From Desulfobacterales bacterium (lineage in GTDB: Bacteria; Desulfobacterota; Desulfobacteria; Desulfobacterales; ETH-SRB1), in the NCBI GenBank assembly GCA_030610995.1, contig JAUWQO010000014.1, positions 1-40,130 on the forward strand: DNA of 40,130 nucleotides, written 5' to 3'. The notes under the pieces are model-generated. The model worked only from the letters and a program-made list of their open reading frames with translations, did no database searches and had not been told where the DNA came from. Shown here piece by piece: positions 31,795-40,130 of the stretch (position 1 is the stretch's first letter; every line of letters starts with the position of its first letter). The position numbers were made by a program, and so were the translations under genes.

Positions 31795-34700
31795 ATGTTT
31801 AGCATGAATAGAAGACAATTAATAAGGCAAGTTCTGATCCGGCTCTTGCTTTTTTTATTTATTTTATGGCCCATTGGTATCCTCGCTGAAGATCTAAAAA
31901 CCCGCGATGTGATTTCGTTAACAGCGCCAAAGCAATTTTGGCCACCAACTGGTCAAAGCGTTAAATGTCCTGTTACAAAAGACACTTGGGTTTCAGCAGT
32001 GGGTAATGAAAAAATCGGGAATAATGGAGGGGCAAAAAAGCTTAAGGTCAAGGGACAACAAGAATATTTTCTTTTTGATATTGATCCCTCAACCCTGAAA
32101 GGCAAGATCATCACTGGAGCCTTGTTGCACATACGTTCTGCAACACCCGTAAAAGCGCCGCTTGCACGTCTCGGTATCTCAACTTTAGCAACAAGATGGG
32201 TGGAGGGCACTTCAAGTAGCTACCGCCCTCAGAAGGGAAGCTCTTGTTTTAATCAAGCCGGGTTTAAAAAACAGGACTGGTCCTATCCCGGCAGTACTGT
32301 TATGGATGTGACATTCAGCCGTGGTCACACAATTTGGAAATTTGCTGATTGTTCGCCGCCCGATGAGCAATACTGGCAGACCTGCGCCGTTGATCCGGAT
32401 GTGGTCGCGGCTCGTATCGCAGGTCTAAGTCACGGCTTTTTTGGCTATGATGAAGTGGGTAACATTTGGTCTTTAAAAAAGGGAAAGTTCAACTACATTA
32501 AATACCCGAATCGTTTTTGTTATAGTCGTGAAACCAAAAAGAGCGCTCCATGGATGGAAGTCTGGGTTAAAGGAAGGGATTCAATTGCCCCTGAACAGGT
32601 CAAGTCAATTGATGTTGATATTAGTGACTTCCCCAGTGGAGAAGCTCTTGTTCGCTGGAAATCACCTGAAGACTCCGGCGGCGGGAAAACTCTGGGATTC
32701 ATGGTCACATATGGACAGGGTCACCGTCAGAAACCCATGCCCCGGTATTTGATCCCCATGGCAGGTAAGGCAGGAGAAGAAGTCAAGATGCATATCAGAG
32801 GCCTCACCTTTCAGCCGGGCGAGCAGATTGATTTGACTATTAAGCCCGTGGACAGTGCCGGTAATGTTGGCAAATCTTTTACCAAAAAGATACAACTGTC
32901 TTCAAATTCTCGTTCCGTAAATATACCGGAAGCCAAAATAAAATCTTTCCCATCAAATAGTAGTCTTCCAACTGTGGGCAGCTTAAAGATCGGAGTCGTT
33001 GACCTGTTGGATAAAATTAACCCTCAAACCGGAAAGATGATTCCGGGCCATACAAGAGGCTATAAAGGTGGAAATCATATCTATTCTGCAAAGAAGAAAC
33101 TGATCAGATTGCAGGCAGCACGTAACGAGCACGTAGCTTTCCAGCTCAACCTTGAGGGAAAGGCTGAAGAAGTTTTCATCAAGTATGTATTTAATCAAAA
33201 TCCGAACTTACAGCCTAAGATATTTGAGTTTGCATATCTGAATGTGAAGAAAACTAAAGAAGAAATATCGACTATACTTCCCGATCCACTCATCCAATTG
33301 AACGGTCATTTCTCTATTCCTTCAAATGCAGGAAAAGTGACTGTCCCGAATCAAAAAAATCATTCTTTAATCTGCGAGCTTTATGTCCCGCATGAAGAAT
33401 TATCTGGCAAGAAAAAGGGCAAGGTGACGATTGCCGTGGGCGGAGAGGTTCTTGAATTGGATGTGGATTTGACTGTGTGGAATTTTACTTTGCCAAATAA
33501 ACTTTCCTTTATCCCTGAGATGAACGCCTATGGCAAAGTATTTCCTTTCAATAATTATGAATATTATCAATTGGCCCATGAACATAGAACCTGTATCAAC
33601 CGCCTTCCGTATGGGTGGAAAGGTAGACCATATTTTGCGCCTCAGTGGAAAGATAAGGAATTTGATTGGTCAAAATGGGATAAAAATATTGGGCCACTTC
33701 TTAATGGGGCGGCATTTGAGGATTTGCCGCGCAGGAATGAACCTGTGGATGTTTTGTACCTTCCATTTAACGAAAATTGGCCTGTGAACATTTTCGAGAA
33801 CTACAAGCCGTCTTATTGGGCTGATGAGGCCTTTGCGCCACAATATGGCGAGGAATTGAAAAAGGCTTTTTCAGCTTTTGCAAGACATTGTGAAGAAAAG
33901 AAATGGCAAGATACGATTTTTCAGTTTTACCTTAACAATAAAGTTTATCGCCGAAAAAATTGCAACAAAAATTCTGCCCCATGGGTTTTTGATGAACCTA
34001 TGAACACACAAGATTTCTGGGCGCTCAGATGGTATGGAGTCTTGTGGCGTTCAGCAGTTGACCCTGTGAAGGGAAATACCAAGATGTGGTACAGGGGTGA
34101 CATATCGTACAGTCAGTTTGAGCGGGATATGTTTAGAGGTATCATGGACATAGAGTACATTGGGGGTAATAACACGCAAAAGACTCGCATGAAACATGAT
34201 GAACAGATATTATGGGGCAAATCTTATTTTTCAGAATACGGCACTGCAAATCCCATCGAGACGTCAAACATACAACCGACAGTCTGGTGTCTTTCAGCCT
34301 GGTCAAATGGAGCCATGGGTGTTTTGCCGTGGCAAACAATAGGGAATCAAAAATCCTGGAAGAATGCTGAGCAAACTGCTCTATTTTATCCTTACTCCGA
34401 TGGGCCTAAACCCTCTGTTCGTCTCAAGGCCTTTAGCCGAGGCCAGCAAGATGTTGAATACCTGACGTTGCTCTGCGATGTTTATCAAAAGCCCCGCTAT
34501 GCCGTTGCTGCATGGCTGAATGAGGTTATCGATTTCAGAAGCAGGACATTACGGTCTTCTGAGACAGATGCGGGCATGGTGGAGTTTGATAAAATAGATG
34601 CGACGAAATTGTGGGAAATAAGATACCGTATGGGAAAGATGATTTCAGACAAAAGTCCGAAATACAAGCGGGCACTTGTGAACTGGAAAACGTCTCGCCG

Positions 34701-34806
34701 GTATAGGGCGAAACTGCCTGATATCGGTTATGTTCCTGTAGCGCCTGAAGTTGACAGTTACAAGCCTGACTGTGACAGCTTTAGACCTGCGGAACATCAC
34801 AAATGA
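31795..34806 (+). CDS. Large secreted DUF4091-type protein
   Basis: A 1003-residue protein with a signal peptide (about 10-32, LLLFLFILWPIGILAE). The first ~220 residues resemble a DNRLRE-like beta-sandwich (KDTWVSAVGNEKIGNNGG, LHIRSATPVKAPLARLGIST). A fibronectin-like stretch follows (about 260-375), then a catalytic-barrel-like part, and the C-terminal half ends with SNGAMGVLPWQ near residue 840 and VRLKAFSRGQQDVEYLTLL near 880, a DUF4091 signature. DUF4091 proteins resemble glycoside hydrolases, so this could act on the exopolysaccharide or a surface glycan outside the cell. It starts 41 nt after the methyltransferase. Confidence 0.7.
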   Translation: MFSMNRRQLIRQVLIRLLLFLFILWPIGILAEDLKTRDVISLTAPKQFWPPTGQSVKCPVTKDTWVSAVGNEKIGNNGGAKKLKVKGQQEYFLFDIDPSTLKGKIITGALLHIRSATPVKAPLARLGISTLATRWVEGTSSSYRPQKGSSCFNQAGFKKQDWSYPGSTVMDVTFSRGHTIWKFADCSPPDEQYWQTCAVDPDVVAARIAGLSHGFFGYDEVGNIWSLKKGKFNYIKYPNRFCYSRETKKSAPWMEVWVKGRDSIAPEQVKSIDVDISDFPSGEALVRWKSPEDSGGGKTLGFMVTYGQGHRQKPMPRYLIPMAGKAGEEVKMHIRGLTFQPGEQIDLTIKPVDSAGNVGKSFTKKIQLSSNSRSVNIPEAKIKSFPSNSSLPTVGSLKIGVVDLLDKINPQTGKMIPGHTRGYKGGNHIYSAKKKLIRLQAARNEHVAFQLNLEGKAEEVFIKYVFNQNPNLQPKIFEFAYLNVKKTKEEISTILPDPLIQLNGHFSIPSNAGKVTVPNQKNHSLICELYVPHEELSGKKKGKVTIAVGGEVLELDVDLTVWNFTLPNKLSFIPEMNAYGKVFPFNNYEYYQLAHEHRTCINRLPYGWKGRPYFAPQWKDKEFDWSKWDKNIGPLLNGAAFEDLPRRNEPVDVLYLPFNENWPVNIFENYKPSYWADEAFAPQYGEELKKAFSAFARHCEEKKWQDTIFQFYLNNKVYRRKNCNKNSAPWVFDEPMNTQDFWALRWYGVLWRSAVDPVKGNTKMWYRGDISYSQFERDMFRGIMDIEYIGGNNTQKTRMKHDEQILWGKSYFSEYGTANPIETSNIQPTVWCLSAWSNGAMGVLPWQTIGNQKSWKNAEQTALFYPYSDGPKPSVRLKAFSRGQQDVEYLTLLCDVYQKPRYAVAAWLNEVIDFRSRTLRSSETDAGMVEFDKIDATKLWEIRYRMGKMISDKSPKYKRALVNWKTSRRYRAKLPDIGYVPVAPEVDSYKPDCDSFRPAEHHK

Positions 34807-35082
34807 AATCAAATACATTACGAACTTGCCGGTAAAGGAACAATGTTTGACAGGCTGTCATGGGAGGGCTGAGGTAGCGGCTGCGGGACGGGTAGGGGCG
34901 CGGGACATCCATAAGTAAGTAAATAACTTATTCAAGCAATTGATATTCATGATTCTTAGTAGTTGCTTTGGGTCAAATTTTTCCTCTTGAGAAATGGTTC
35001 TTTTCATATTCCCTGAGAAGGATGCAATGCCCTTATGATTTAAACTCAAGAATCAGGAGACATAATTCTGGGGTTGGTTGTG
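34807..35082. other. Gap holding a copied VanZ start site
   Basis: 34823-34860 repeats 38481-38518 with two mismatches, including the Shine-Dalgarno-like GGTAAAGGAACA, the ATG and the first six codons (MFDRLS vs MLDRLS), then diverges and stops. The rest shows no gene. It is probably a leftover of a duplication. Confidence 0.7.
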
Positions 35083-35433
35083 TTGTCAAAAGCAAAAACA
35101 GACATTTTTTTCACTCTACCCATTCTCCTGTTAGTTTTTCTGGTGCAAAGTTGCATTACTTCTCATGCCAAAGCATCCCTGACACCCTTCCGGGCATCTC
35201 CGGATCAAGTATTAGTTCTCTACAACGCTGACTGGCAAAAGGACGTAGACGGCTCCGAGCCTGGACAGGATTCAAAGGAGGTTGCCGAATATTACGTCAG
35301 GATGCACACTGATTCGATTACAGGGAAAAAGCCGTACCTGTTAGGTTTGAGATGCGTGCATCGAGAGAAACATTTGAACCAGTGGGTTATCAGGGAAAAA
35401 AGCCAGGTTAGGGGGACGTCCTTAAATACTTAA
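35083..35433 (+). pseudogene. Truncated N-terminal copy of the TIGR03790-like gene
   Basis: A TTG start at 35083 (homologous to the GTG at 35795) gives a signal peptide (about 8-28) and ASPDQVLVLYNADWQKDVDG through LNQWVIREKSQ, almost identical to the full protein, then an unrelated tail VRGTSLNT and a stop. The 5' leader differs a good deal from 35795, whereas 35190-35406 is nearly identical, so the copy is mosaic. The junction at about 35406 meets a GGGGACGTCCTTAA-type repeat. It is too short to be the full protein. Confidence 0.75.
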
Positions 35434-35794
35434 ATAACTGGTTTCCGGAACATATTAAAAGATGAACGTCCAACGTCCAACGTCGAATTAGGGCAGGGAA
35501 GCTGGGAAGCAATAAAAGGGGTCACCCATTAAAGGGTCTGTCAAGAGAAAAAAACACCTCTCCCTCCAAAAAAAATACATCTTTTTTTCGCTTGTCCTCT
35601 TACTTTCGCGCCAGCACAGCCTCGCTTTATTGTCACCTTTTTCGCACCCGCTACTTCTATCTTTTTGGTTCTCGGCCAGCATGCTCATACTGATCCGCAC
35701 CAGTCACCCATCGGGATCAAGGCTGGTGCGCTTTAGGCAGAATGCTTAAAGCGACGAAGGAAAAGCGATAGAAACAATTGTAAAGAGGCGTCTT
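35434..35794. other. Gap of about 360 nt with repeat fragments
   Basis: AACGTCCAACGTCCAACGTCG tandem units (35465-35487), minisatellite-like GGGAAGCTGGGAAGC (35496-35510) and an AGGGTC/GACAGA-type segment near 35535 precede the big gene. No convincing coding frame is seen on either strand; the reverse-strand frame here has no recognised family. Confidence 0.45.
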
Positions 35795-38482
35795 GTGTCA
35801 AAACAAAAGATAGGCATATTTTTTTCTTTTCTCATTTTCCTGCTGATATTACTTGCGCAAATTCCCCCTTCTTCTCATGCACAAGCATCCCTAACCCCCT
35901 TTCAAGCATCTCCGGATCAAGTATTAGTTCTCTACAACGCTGACTGGCAAAAGGACGTAGACGGCTCCGAGCCTGGACAGGATTCAAAGGAGGTTGCCGA
36001 ATATTACGTCAGGATGCACACAAATTCGATTACAGGGAGAAAGCCTTATCTGTTAGGTTTGAGGTGCATGCATCGAGAGAAACACTTGAACCAGTGGGTT
36101 ATCAGGGAAAAAAGCCAGGACAACAAAGACGGTATCATTTTTGTCGGGAATGGCAAGGGACCAAAGGCCGGGGAGTGGGCCAGGGATTCGAGACATGTGG
36201 AAATTGTTATCGATTCCGGCAAGGAGTTAATTGACTGGGACTCGGTGGAGATATGGTGCAGCTCTGATCAAAGCAAAGAGAAAAAATTTGCTTCACCGAC
36301 AGTCACAGGTATCCCCCGGAAAGAGGGAAGGAAATTCATCTATCCCGATATTGAAGAAGATAATGGCCGATGCTATCGTTTTGATGCGCACGAGATTTTT
36401 AAGGGAACGGTTTGGGTAACATTTAAGGCGAAGAATAAGTCGGGCAAATTTATCCGGAAGTTAAAATTAAAATATTACGATCGAGATGATTTTAGATTCT
36501 CATTACGCGGACAGGACGGAATTGTAGATGAGAAGCATTTTCAGGAAGATGTTGCCATTCCGGTCAAGCAGTTTCTTGAAGATCCTGACAACGCTCTTGC
36601 TGATAGGACACTGTTAAAGGATCATATTCTCTATATTGTAATTTGCCACGGCCTGCCTTTTTCCTGCGAAGGGGTATTGGGAATCGAAAGAGGGGTGACT
36701 CCAAGCCCTGGAAATCATGGAGATTTGGGTTCTCTGGAACAACGACTCCAGACTTTGTTTTACGATTGGGGCCGCAAGATTGTTCCTCCTGTAATCTCAA
36801 TGTATATGTCCGGGGGCCCGGATTCAAAAAACGGAGTTAGAAATTATCGTATTACAACTGCCATGCGATATCCCATGGTTGGCCGGCGGTGGAATCCATA
36901 CATGCATCCGGATACTTATTCTTTCCTCGGCAAAAAAAAGGAGCCTCGATTTATTAATATCCCGCCTTTCCAGGAAGCAAGGAAAAAGGTTTCGCCTTTT
37001 TTGTTTGCATACGGTGTGAGTCGCATTGACGGGCAGGGGCCGAGAGATGCCAAGCGCCTTATCGACTACTCTCTCTATGCGTCTAAATTTCTTAGGCCGG
37101 AAATGGACAGTTCCGTTCGAGAACGTTTAAAAAAAGAGAACAAAAACAAGATTCAAGACCTTTCTGACAGGCTCAAAAAGGCAGAGCAGGAAAACAGGTG
37201 GGGATCTGATGAACAGGAATGTCTCGGTTTCAGGGTGCTTTCCCGATACGGCGGGCAAGGCGTCCCTTTTGGGGGGCGACCACTCGAAGATATTGACGGC
37301 TCAGTTTTGGATTCAGAAAACACCAGGACTAAGTTCCTGGGGTACTATCCGGGAGGAATGGACCGGACTGTTGTAAGTTCCAATGGATGGAACATAAGTC
37401 GGTCTGAGCCGATATGGCGACAGGTGGATCAGGGGGTCACCATAAGCGCCTGCGGGGGCCCGGCTTACGGCGGAGGGCCGCACATTACCAACGCCACGTT
37501 TTGGGACAATCGTATACTCTTGAGGTACCTTTTTCGAGGACGTGATCTCGGTGAGTGCTTTCTGCTCTCCACCTATTATGTAAACTGGTCCACCTCGCTT
37601 TTGGGAGACCCGCTTCTACATCCTGACCTTTCAAAGACCATTTTGGATGAGACCCCGCCAACGGTGGCCACAAAAGAAAGTATAAGAATTGCTCTGGAAC
37701 CTGCAATGGGTAAGTATACGGGAACCATGACAATCCCTGTTATCTCAACGAAGATTAATCCTGAGGTAGCCAAGCTTACTGTTTTCTACTCAAAGCAAGG
37801 TGAGAATATTGAACAGGTTGCCCGTTGGCCGATTTATTCCACGCGGCCTTATGTGATATTGCGGAATCTTGAACCCGAAACCATCTATATCTATCGACCT
37901 GTACTTACAGACCCTTATGGAAACAGCACGGATATTACAACAATCTTCGGGCGGCTTTCTTTTCGGACCGGTCCCGTTCCTGACAGGAAAGTTGTGGTGC
38001 GCAAAGCCAAAAAAAGAAGTAAGGGCTGGGAAATAGATCTCCTCAGGCTGACTAAATTATCTGAACATGGAACGATTGAAGTCAAATTTATTGCTGGTGA
38101 GGATAGCCTCATGCCGTCCATTGTTTCCGAAAACCTGAATCTTAAGATTAGCAAGGGCTCTAAGGGGAAAATTTGGGTTTCCATGCAAATAGGGGGGCCT
38201 CCCCAAAAATGGCATCTGAAATCACCTCTGCAAAAAGGAGAAAAGGCAACCCTTATTCTCCGCTGGCGTCGTTTTCCCCTTACGCGTGAGGCGCTGTTAC
38301 AGGCTGAAGATGGTACGGAGTCAACTTTGGCAGCCGATGTCAGAACACCGTGGGAAGAAAAGAAGTTGAGAGGTTCCATTATGATCACAGAGCGAAATCA
38401 GGTGAAAATACTTAGCGCAACAATCTTGAACGACTCGCTTCCTGCGTCATCGGTGGCATGCGGGATCACGGTCCATTGGTAA
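35795..38482 (+). CDS. Large secreted TIGR03790-like protein
   Basis: An 895-residue protein with a GTG start and a signal peptide (about 8-30, LIFLLILLAQIPPSSHAQAS). The N-terminal block DQVLVLYNADWQKDVDGSEP and SKEVAEYYVRMHTNSI resembles the TIGR03790 family of uncharacterised secreted proteins, here with an additional middle domain (YIVICHGLPFSCEGVLGIER near residue 280, AMRYPMVGRRW near 355), SACGGPAYGGGPHITNATFW near 550 and a conserved LLGDPLLHPD near 605. The last ~280 residues look like beta-sandwich (fibronectin-like) modules. No enzymatic role can be assigned. A cell-surface or secreted function is likely from the signal peptide. Confidence 0.65.
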   Translation: MSKQKIGIFFSFLIFLLILLAQIPPSSHAQASLTPFQASPDQVLVLYNADWQKDVDGSEPGQDSKEVAEYYVRMHTNSITGRKPYLLGLRCMHREKHLNQWVIREKSQDNKDGIIFVGNGKGPKAGEWARDSRHVEIVIDSGKELIDWDSVEIWCSSDQSKEKKFASPTVTGIPRKEGRKFIYPDIEEDNGRCYRFDAHEIFKGTVWVTFKAKNKSGKFIRKLKLKYYDRDDFRFSLRGQDGIVDEKHFQEDVAIPVKQFLEDPDNALADRTLLKDHILYIVICHGLPFSCEGVLGIERGVTPSPGNHGDLGSLEQRLQTLFYDWGRKIVPPVISMYMSGGPDSKNGVRNYRITTAMRYPMVGRRWNPYMHPDTYSFLGKKKEPRFINIPPFQEARKKVSPFLFAYGVSRIDGQGPRDAKRLIDYSLYASKFLRPEMDSSVRERLKKENKNKIQDLSDRLKKAEQENRWGSDEQECLGFRVLSRYGGQGVPFGGRPLEDIDGSVLDSENTRTKFLGYYPGGMDRTVVSSNGWNISRSEPIWRQVDQGVTISACGGPAYGGGPHITNATFWDNRILLRYLFRGRDLGECFLLSTYYVNWSTSLLGDPLLHPDLSKTILDETPPTVATKESIRIALEPAMGKYTGTMTIPVISTKINPEVAKLTVFYSKQGENIEQVARWPIYSTRPYVILRNLEPETIYIYRPVLTDPYGNSTDITTIFGRLSFRTGPVPDRKVVVRKAKKRSKGWEIDLLRLTKLSEHGTIEVKFIAGEDSLMPSIVSENLNLKISKGSKGKIWVSMQIGGPPQKWHLKSPLQKGEKATLILRWRRFPLTREALLQAEDGTESTLAADVRTPWEEKKLRGSIMITERNQVKILSATILNDSLPASSVACGITVHW

Positions 38483-38500
38483 CTTGCCGGTAAAGGAACA

Positions 38501-39874
38501 ATGTTAGACAGGCTATCAGTCAGACAAGCATATACGATTCTCAGTCTTTGCTATCTTGCATTTGTAATCTATGGCAGCCTTATCCCCTTTCAATTTCGAT
38601 CTCTTCCAATAGCGGAAGCAATAGACCGCTTTCGTCATCTGCCATATCTTAATCTCGGCATCCAATCACGGGCCGATTTTGTCGCAAACATCCTTCTTTT
38701 TATACCCCTAAGCTTTTTTCTTATGGGCGTATGGTTTAGGCAGATTCGGCCCCGGTATGTGAAAGTCCTCGACACACTCCTGGTACTCTCATTTTGCTGC
38801 TTTCTTGCTGCAGTAATTGAATTTCTCCAACACTTCTTTCCTGCCAGAACAGTTTCTCTGAACGATATTATCGCAGAGACCGCCGGTGCGTGTATCGGCG
38901 TAGTCATCTGGTTATCGCATGGGCAGAGGCTTACTGCTTGGGCGCAAAATGTCATATCGGAACACCGCCCTCGCTCTCTGGCTGAGCAAGCCCTGTATGG
39001 ATACATAGTTGCCTTAATATTTTTCAGCGTTTTTCCTTTGGATTTGACGATCAGCCCTGTTGAAATCTATCACAAGTGGAAAGAAGGGAAACTCGTCTTT
39101 ATTCCGTTTACCGGAGCATACGAGTCAAGCCGGCAATTCTTTTATGATATTTTCACTGACATAGCCCTATTTATACCTATTGGTTTCTTGGCGGGAAAAA
39201 CCATAGGAACTGACCCGCGAAAATCATCCAAACTATGGATGGGGGCATGGCTTGGCTTTGCAGTTGTGTCAGTAATCGAGTTTTTACAGATCTTTGTATA
39301 TTCTCGCTTTACGGATGTTACGGATGTCATAACAGGAGGCGCAGGCGGCGCCTTCGGATTTTTCCTGTCACAGGTGACAGCAGACAGGCCGGCTACTACT
39401 GATAGAGTCCGGACAGACCCGAGGCCAAGGCCATTTCCCTGGTTGAACTCCGTAATTGTACTCATTTATGTTGGCATTCTCGTTTCGCTTTACTGGAGTC
39501 CCTTCAACTTTACCGCAGATAAAATCTTAATTAAATCCCGCCTGAAAGACATCAGCCTTATACCATTTTACAGCTACTATTATACCAGCGAATTTCACGC
39601 TATGACCGAAGCGCTACGCAGGTTCCTCTTCTTTCTCCCATTAGGCGTTCTGATTGAGCGGTTTTGGAAAAATACTGTTGGCAAAGCGCACCTTATCATA
39701 AATTTATTTATTCTCGGACTCCTGGCCGGCGGCATTGAATTTGGCCAGGTTTTCTTGCCGGGGCGTTATCCCGACATTACCGATGCGCTCATAGGACTGA
39801 CCGGCGGGATGGCAGGTGTATGGATTTTTAGAAGGATATTCCAAGCTCCGGCCTACTCCGAAAAAAAAGAATAA
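38501..39874 (+). CDS. VanZ-family membrane protein
   Basis: A 457-residue integral membrane protein with about ten helices in three VanZ-like units, each with a pattern of a charged loop and a G-rich end. Examples are DFVANILLFIPLSFFLMGVW and ARTVSLNDIIAETAGACIGV (unit 1), FYDIFTDIALFIPIGFLAG and RFTDVTDVITGGAGGAFGF (unit 2), RRFLFFLPLGVLIERFW and GRYPDITDALIGLTGGMAGV (unit 3). VanZ-like proteins occur beside exosortase and exopolysaccharide genes, and their function is uncertain. It starts 18 nt after the TIGR03790-like gene. Confidence 0.82.
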   Translation: MLDRLSVRQAYTILSLCYLAFVIYGSLIPFQFRSLPIAEAIDRFRHLPYLNLGIQSRADFVANILLFIPLSFFLMGVWFRQIRPRYVKVLDTLLVLSFCCFLAAVIEFLQHFFPARTVSLNDIIAETAGACIGVVIWLSHGQRLTAWAQNVISEHRPRSLAEQALYGYIVALIFFSVFPLDLTISPVEIYHKWKEGKLVFIPFTGAYESSRQFFYDIFTDIALFIPIGFLAGKTIGTDPRKSSKLWMGAWLGFAVVSVIEFLQIFVYSRFTDVTDVITGGAGGAFGFFLSQVTADRPATTDRVRTDPRPRPFPWLNSVIVLIYVGILVSLYWSPFNFTADKILIKSRLKDISLIPFYSYYYTSEFHAMTEALRRFLFFLPLGVLIERFWKNTVGKAHLIINLFILGLLAGGIEFGQVFLPGRYPDITDALIGLTGGMAGVWIFRRIFQAPAYSEKKE

Positions 39875-39885
39875 AGTGCGTCCTT

Positions 39886-39916
39886 AAGGTCTCGGGGACG
39901 TAAGGTCTCGGGGACG
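39886..39916 (+). repeat. Two tandem 15-16-nt units
   Basis: AAGGTCTCGGGGACG occurs at 39886-39900 and again at 39902-39916. A related GGGGACGTCCTTAA motif occurs at about 35411-35424. Confidence 0.7.
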
Positions 39917-39984
39917 CCCTTTACATTTACAGTTTTGAAATGATTAAAAAATAGGGGTCGCGTCTTCATTCTTCACGGAATAGT

Positions 39985-40025
39985 TGGGAAGCTTGGAGGC
40001 AAAAAGGCTGGGAGGCTGGGCAAGC
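39985..40025 (+). repeat. GGAGGCTGG minisatellite at the right end
   Basis: GGGAAGCTTGGAGGC and AAAGGCTGGGAGGCTGGG belong to the same family that flanks the four-helix-bundle gene at the left end. They run straight into the inverted composite repeat. Confidence 0.75.
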
Positions 40026-40130
40026 AGGATTTACGGGATTTTAATTAGCCGCAGACTTACGCGGACTTACGCGGACATTTTTCTCTGCCGACCTGGCAGA
40101 GTGAATATTGTCATGCCCTCCGGGCAAATT
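40026..40130 (-). repeat. Inverted copy of the composite hairpin repeat
   Basis: Read on the minus strand it follows the order of 3612-3720: TGCCC-GGA-GGGCA (40126-40114), CTCTGCC-AGGTC-GGCAGAG (40101-40083), TGTCCGCGTAAGTCCGCG, GTCTGCGGCTAATTAA. The second stem differs in sequence from 3644-3662 but is still perfectly paired. Confidence 0.8.

Noticed and set aside
35488-35700. Reverse-strand protein after the truncated TIGR03790-like copy
   Set aside because: It spans repeats and homopolymers, has no recognised family and no ribosome-binding site.

Overview
The window is AT-rich bacterial chromosomal DNA whose real genes all lie on the + strand. Gene content suggests a deltaproteobacterium (Desulfobacterota-like): an exosortase A/PEP-CTERM-type exopolysaccharide locus, toxin-antitoxin pairs embedded in scattered repeats, adenylylsulfate kinase relics and a probable selenoprotein. 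Family names were assigned from memory of motifs, not by search, and the phylum is an inference.

Region 1 (1-5366) is a repeat-rich accessory zone. It holds a four-helix-bundle (23S rRNA intervening-sequence type) gene between inverted minisatellites, a glycosyltransferase that has absorbed the same repeat twice in frame, a UPF0175/DUF3368 (PIN) toxin-antitoxin pair, and a DUF1902/HicA pair lying between two direct copies of an internally deleted adenylylsulfate kinase relic. The gaps are filled by at least five recurring short repeat families. One of them is a composite with two hairpins, one of which keeps perfect pairing despite different bases.

Region 2 (5367-12347) begins the polysaccharide locus: a tiny membrane protein, a large methyltransferase and a sulfatase-fold membrane enzyme in overlapping frames, then a polysaccharide deacetylase and an acyltransferase-3/SGNH pair for probable O-acylation. 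A broken methyltransferase follows. Next is a secreted rhodanese whose frame is interrupted by exactly two TGA codons at the positions where related proteins, as I recall them, carry a Cys-x-Cys-Pro active-site loop. A SECIS-like stem-loop lies 11 nt after the second TGA. This candidate UxU selenoprotein is the most notable observation in the window.

Region 3 (12394-31753) is a long, tightly packed unit for building and exporting the glycan: Wzx-type flippase, four FemAB/CelD-like acyltransferases (one fused to a second GNAT domain), a DegT-type aminotransferase, two asparagine-synthase-like amidotransferases (one lacking the glutaminase Cys), a deacetylase-like protein with an 11-G tract, two group-4 glycosyltransferases, an O-antigen-ligase-like polymerase, a glucuronyl C5-epimerase-like protein and a methyltransferase. 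Together these suggest a uronic-acid-containing polymer whose carboxyl and amino groups are extensively amidated or acylated. Relics of GxxExxY and ATP-grasp genes lie between them.

Region 4 (31795-40130) carries two large secreted proteins (a DUF4091-type and a TIGR03790-type), a truncated mosaic copy of the latter, and a VanZ-family membrane protein, then returns to the repeat families seen at the left end. No exosortase, PEP-CTERM substrate, transposase, tRNA, rRNA or CRISPR array was seen.
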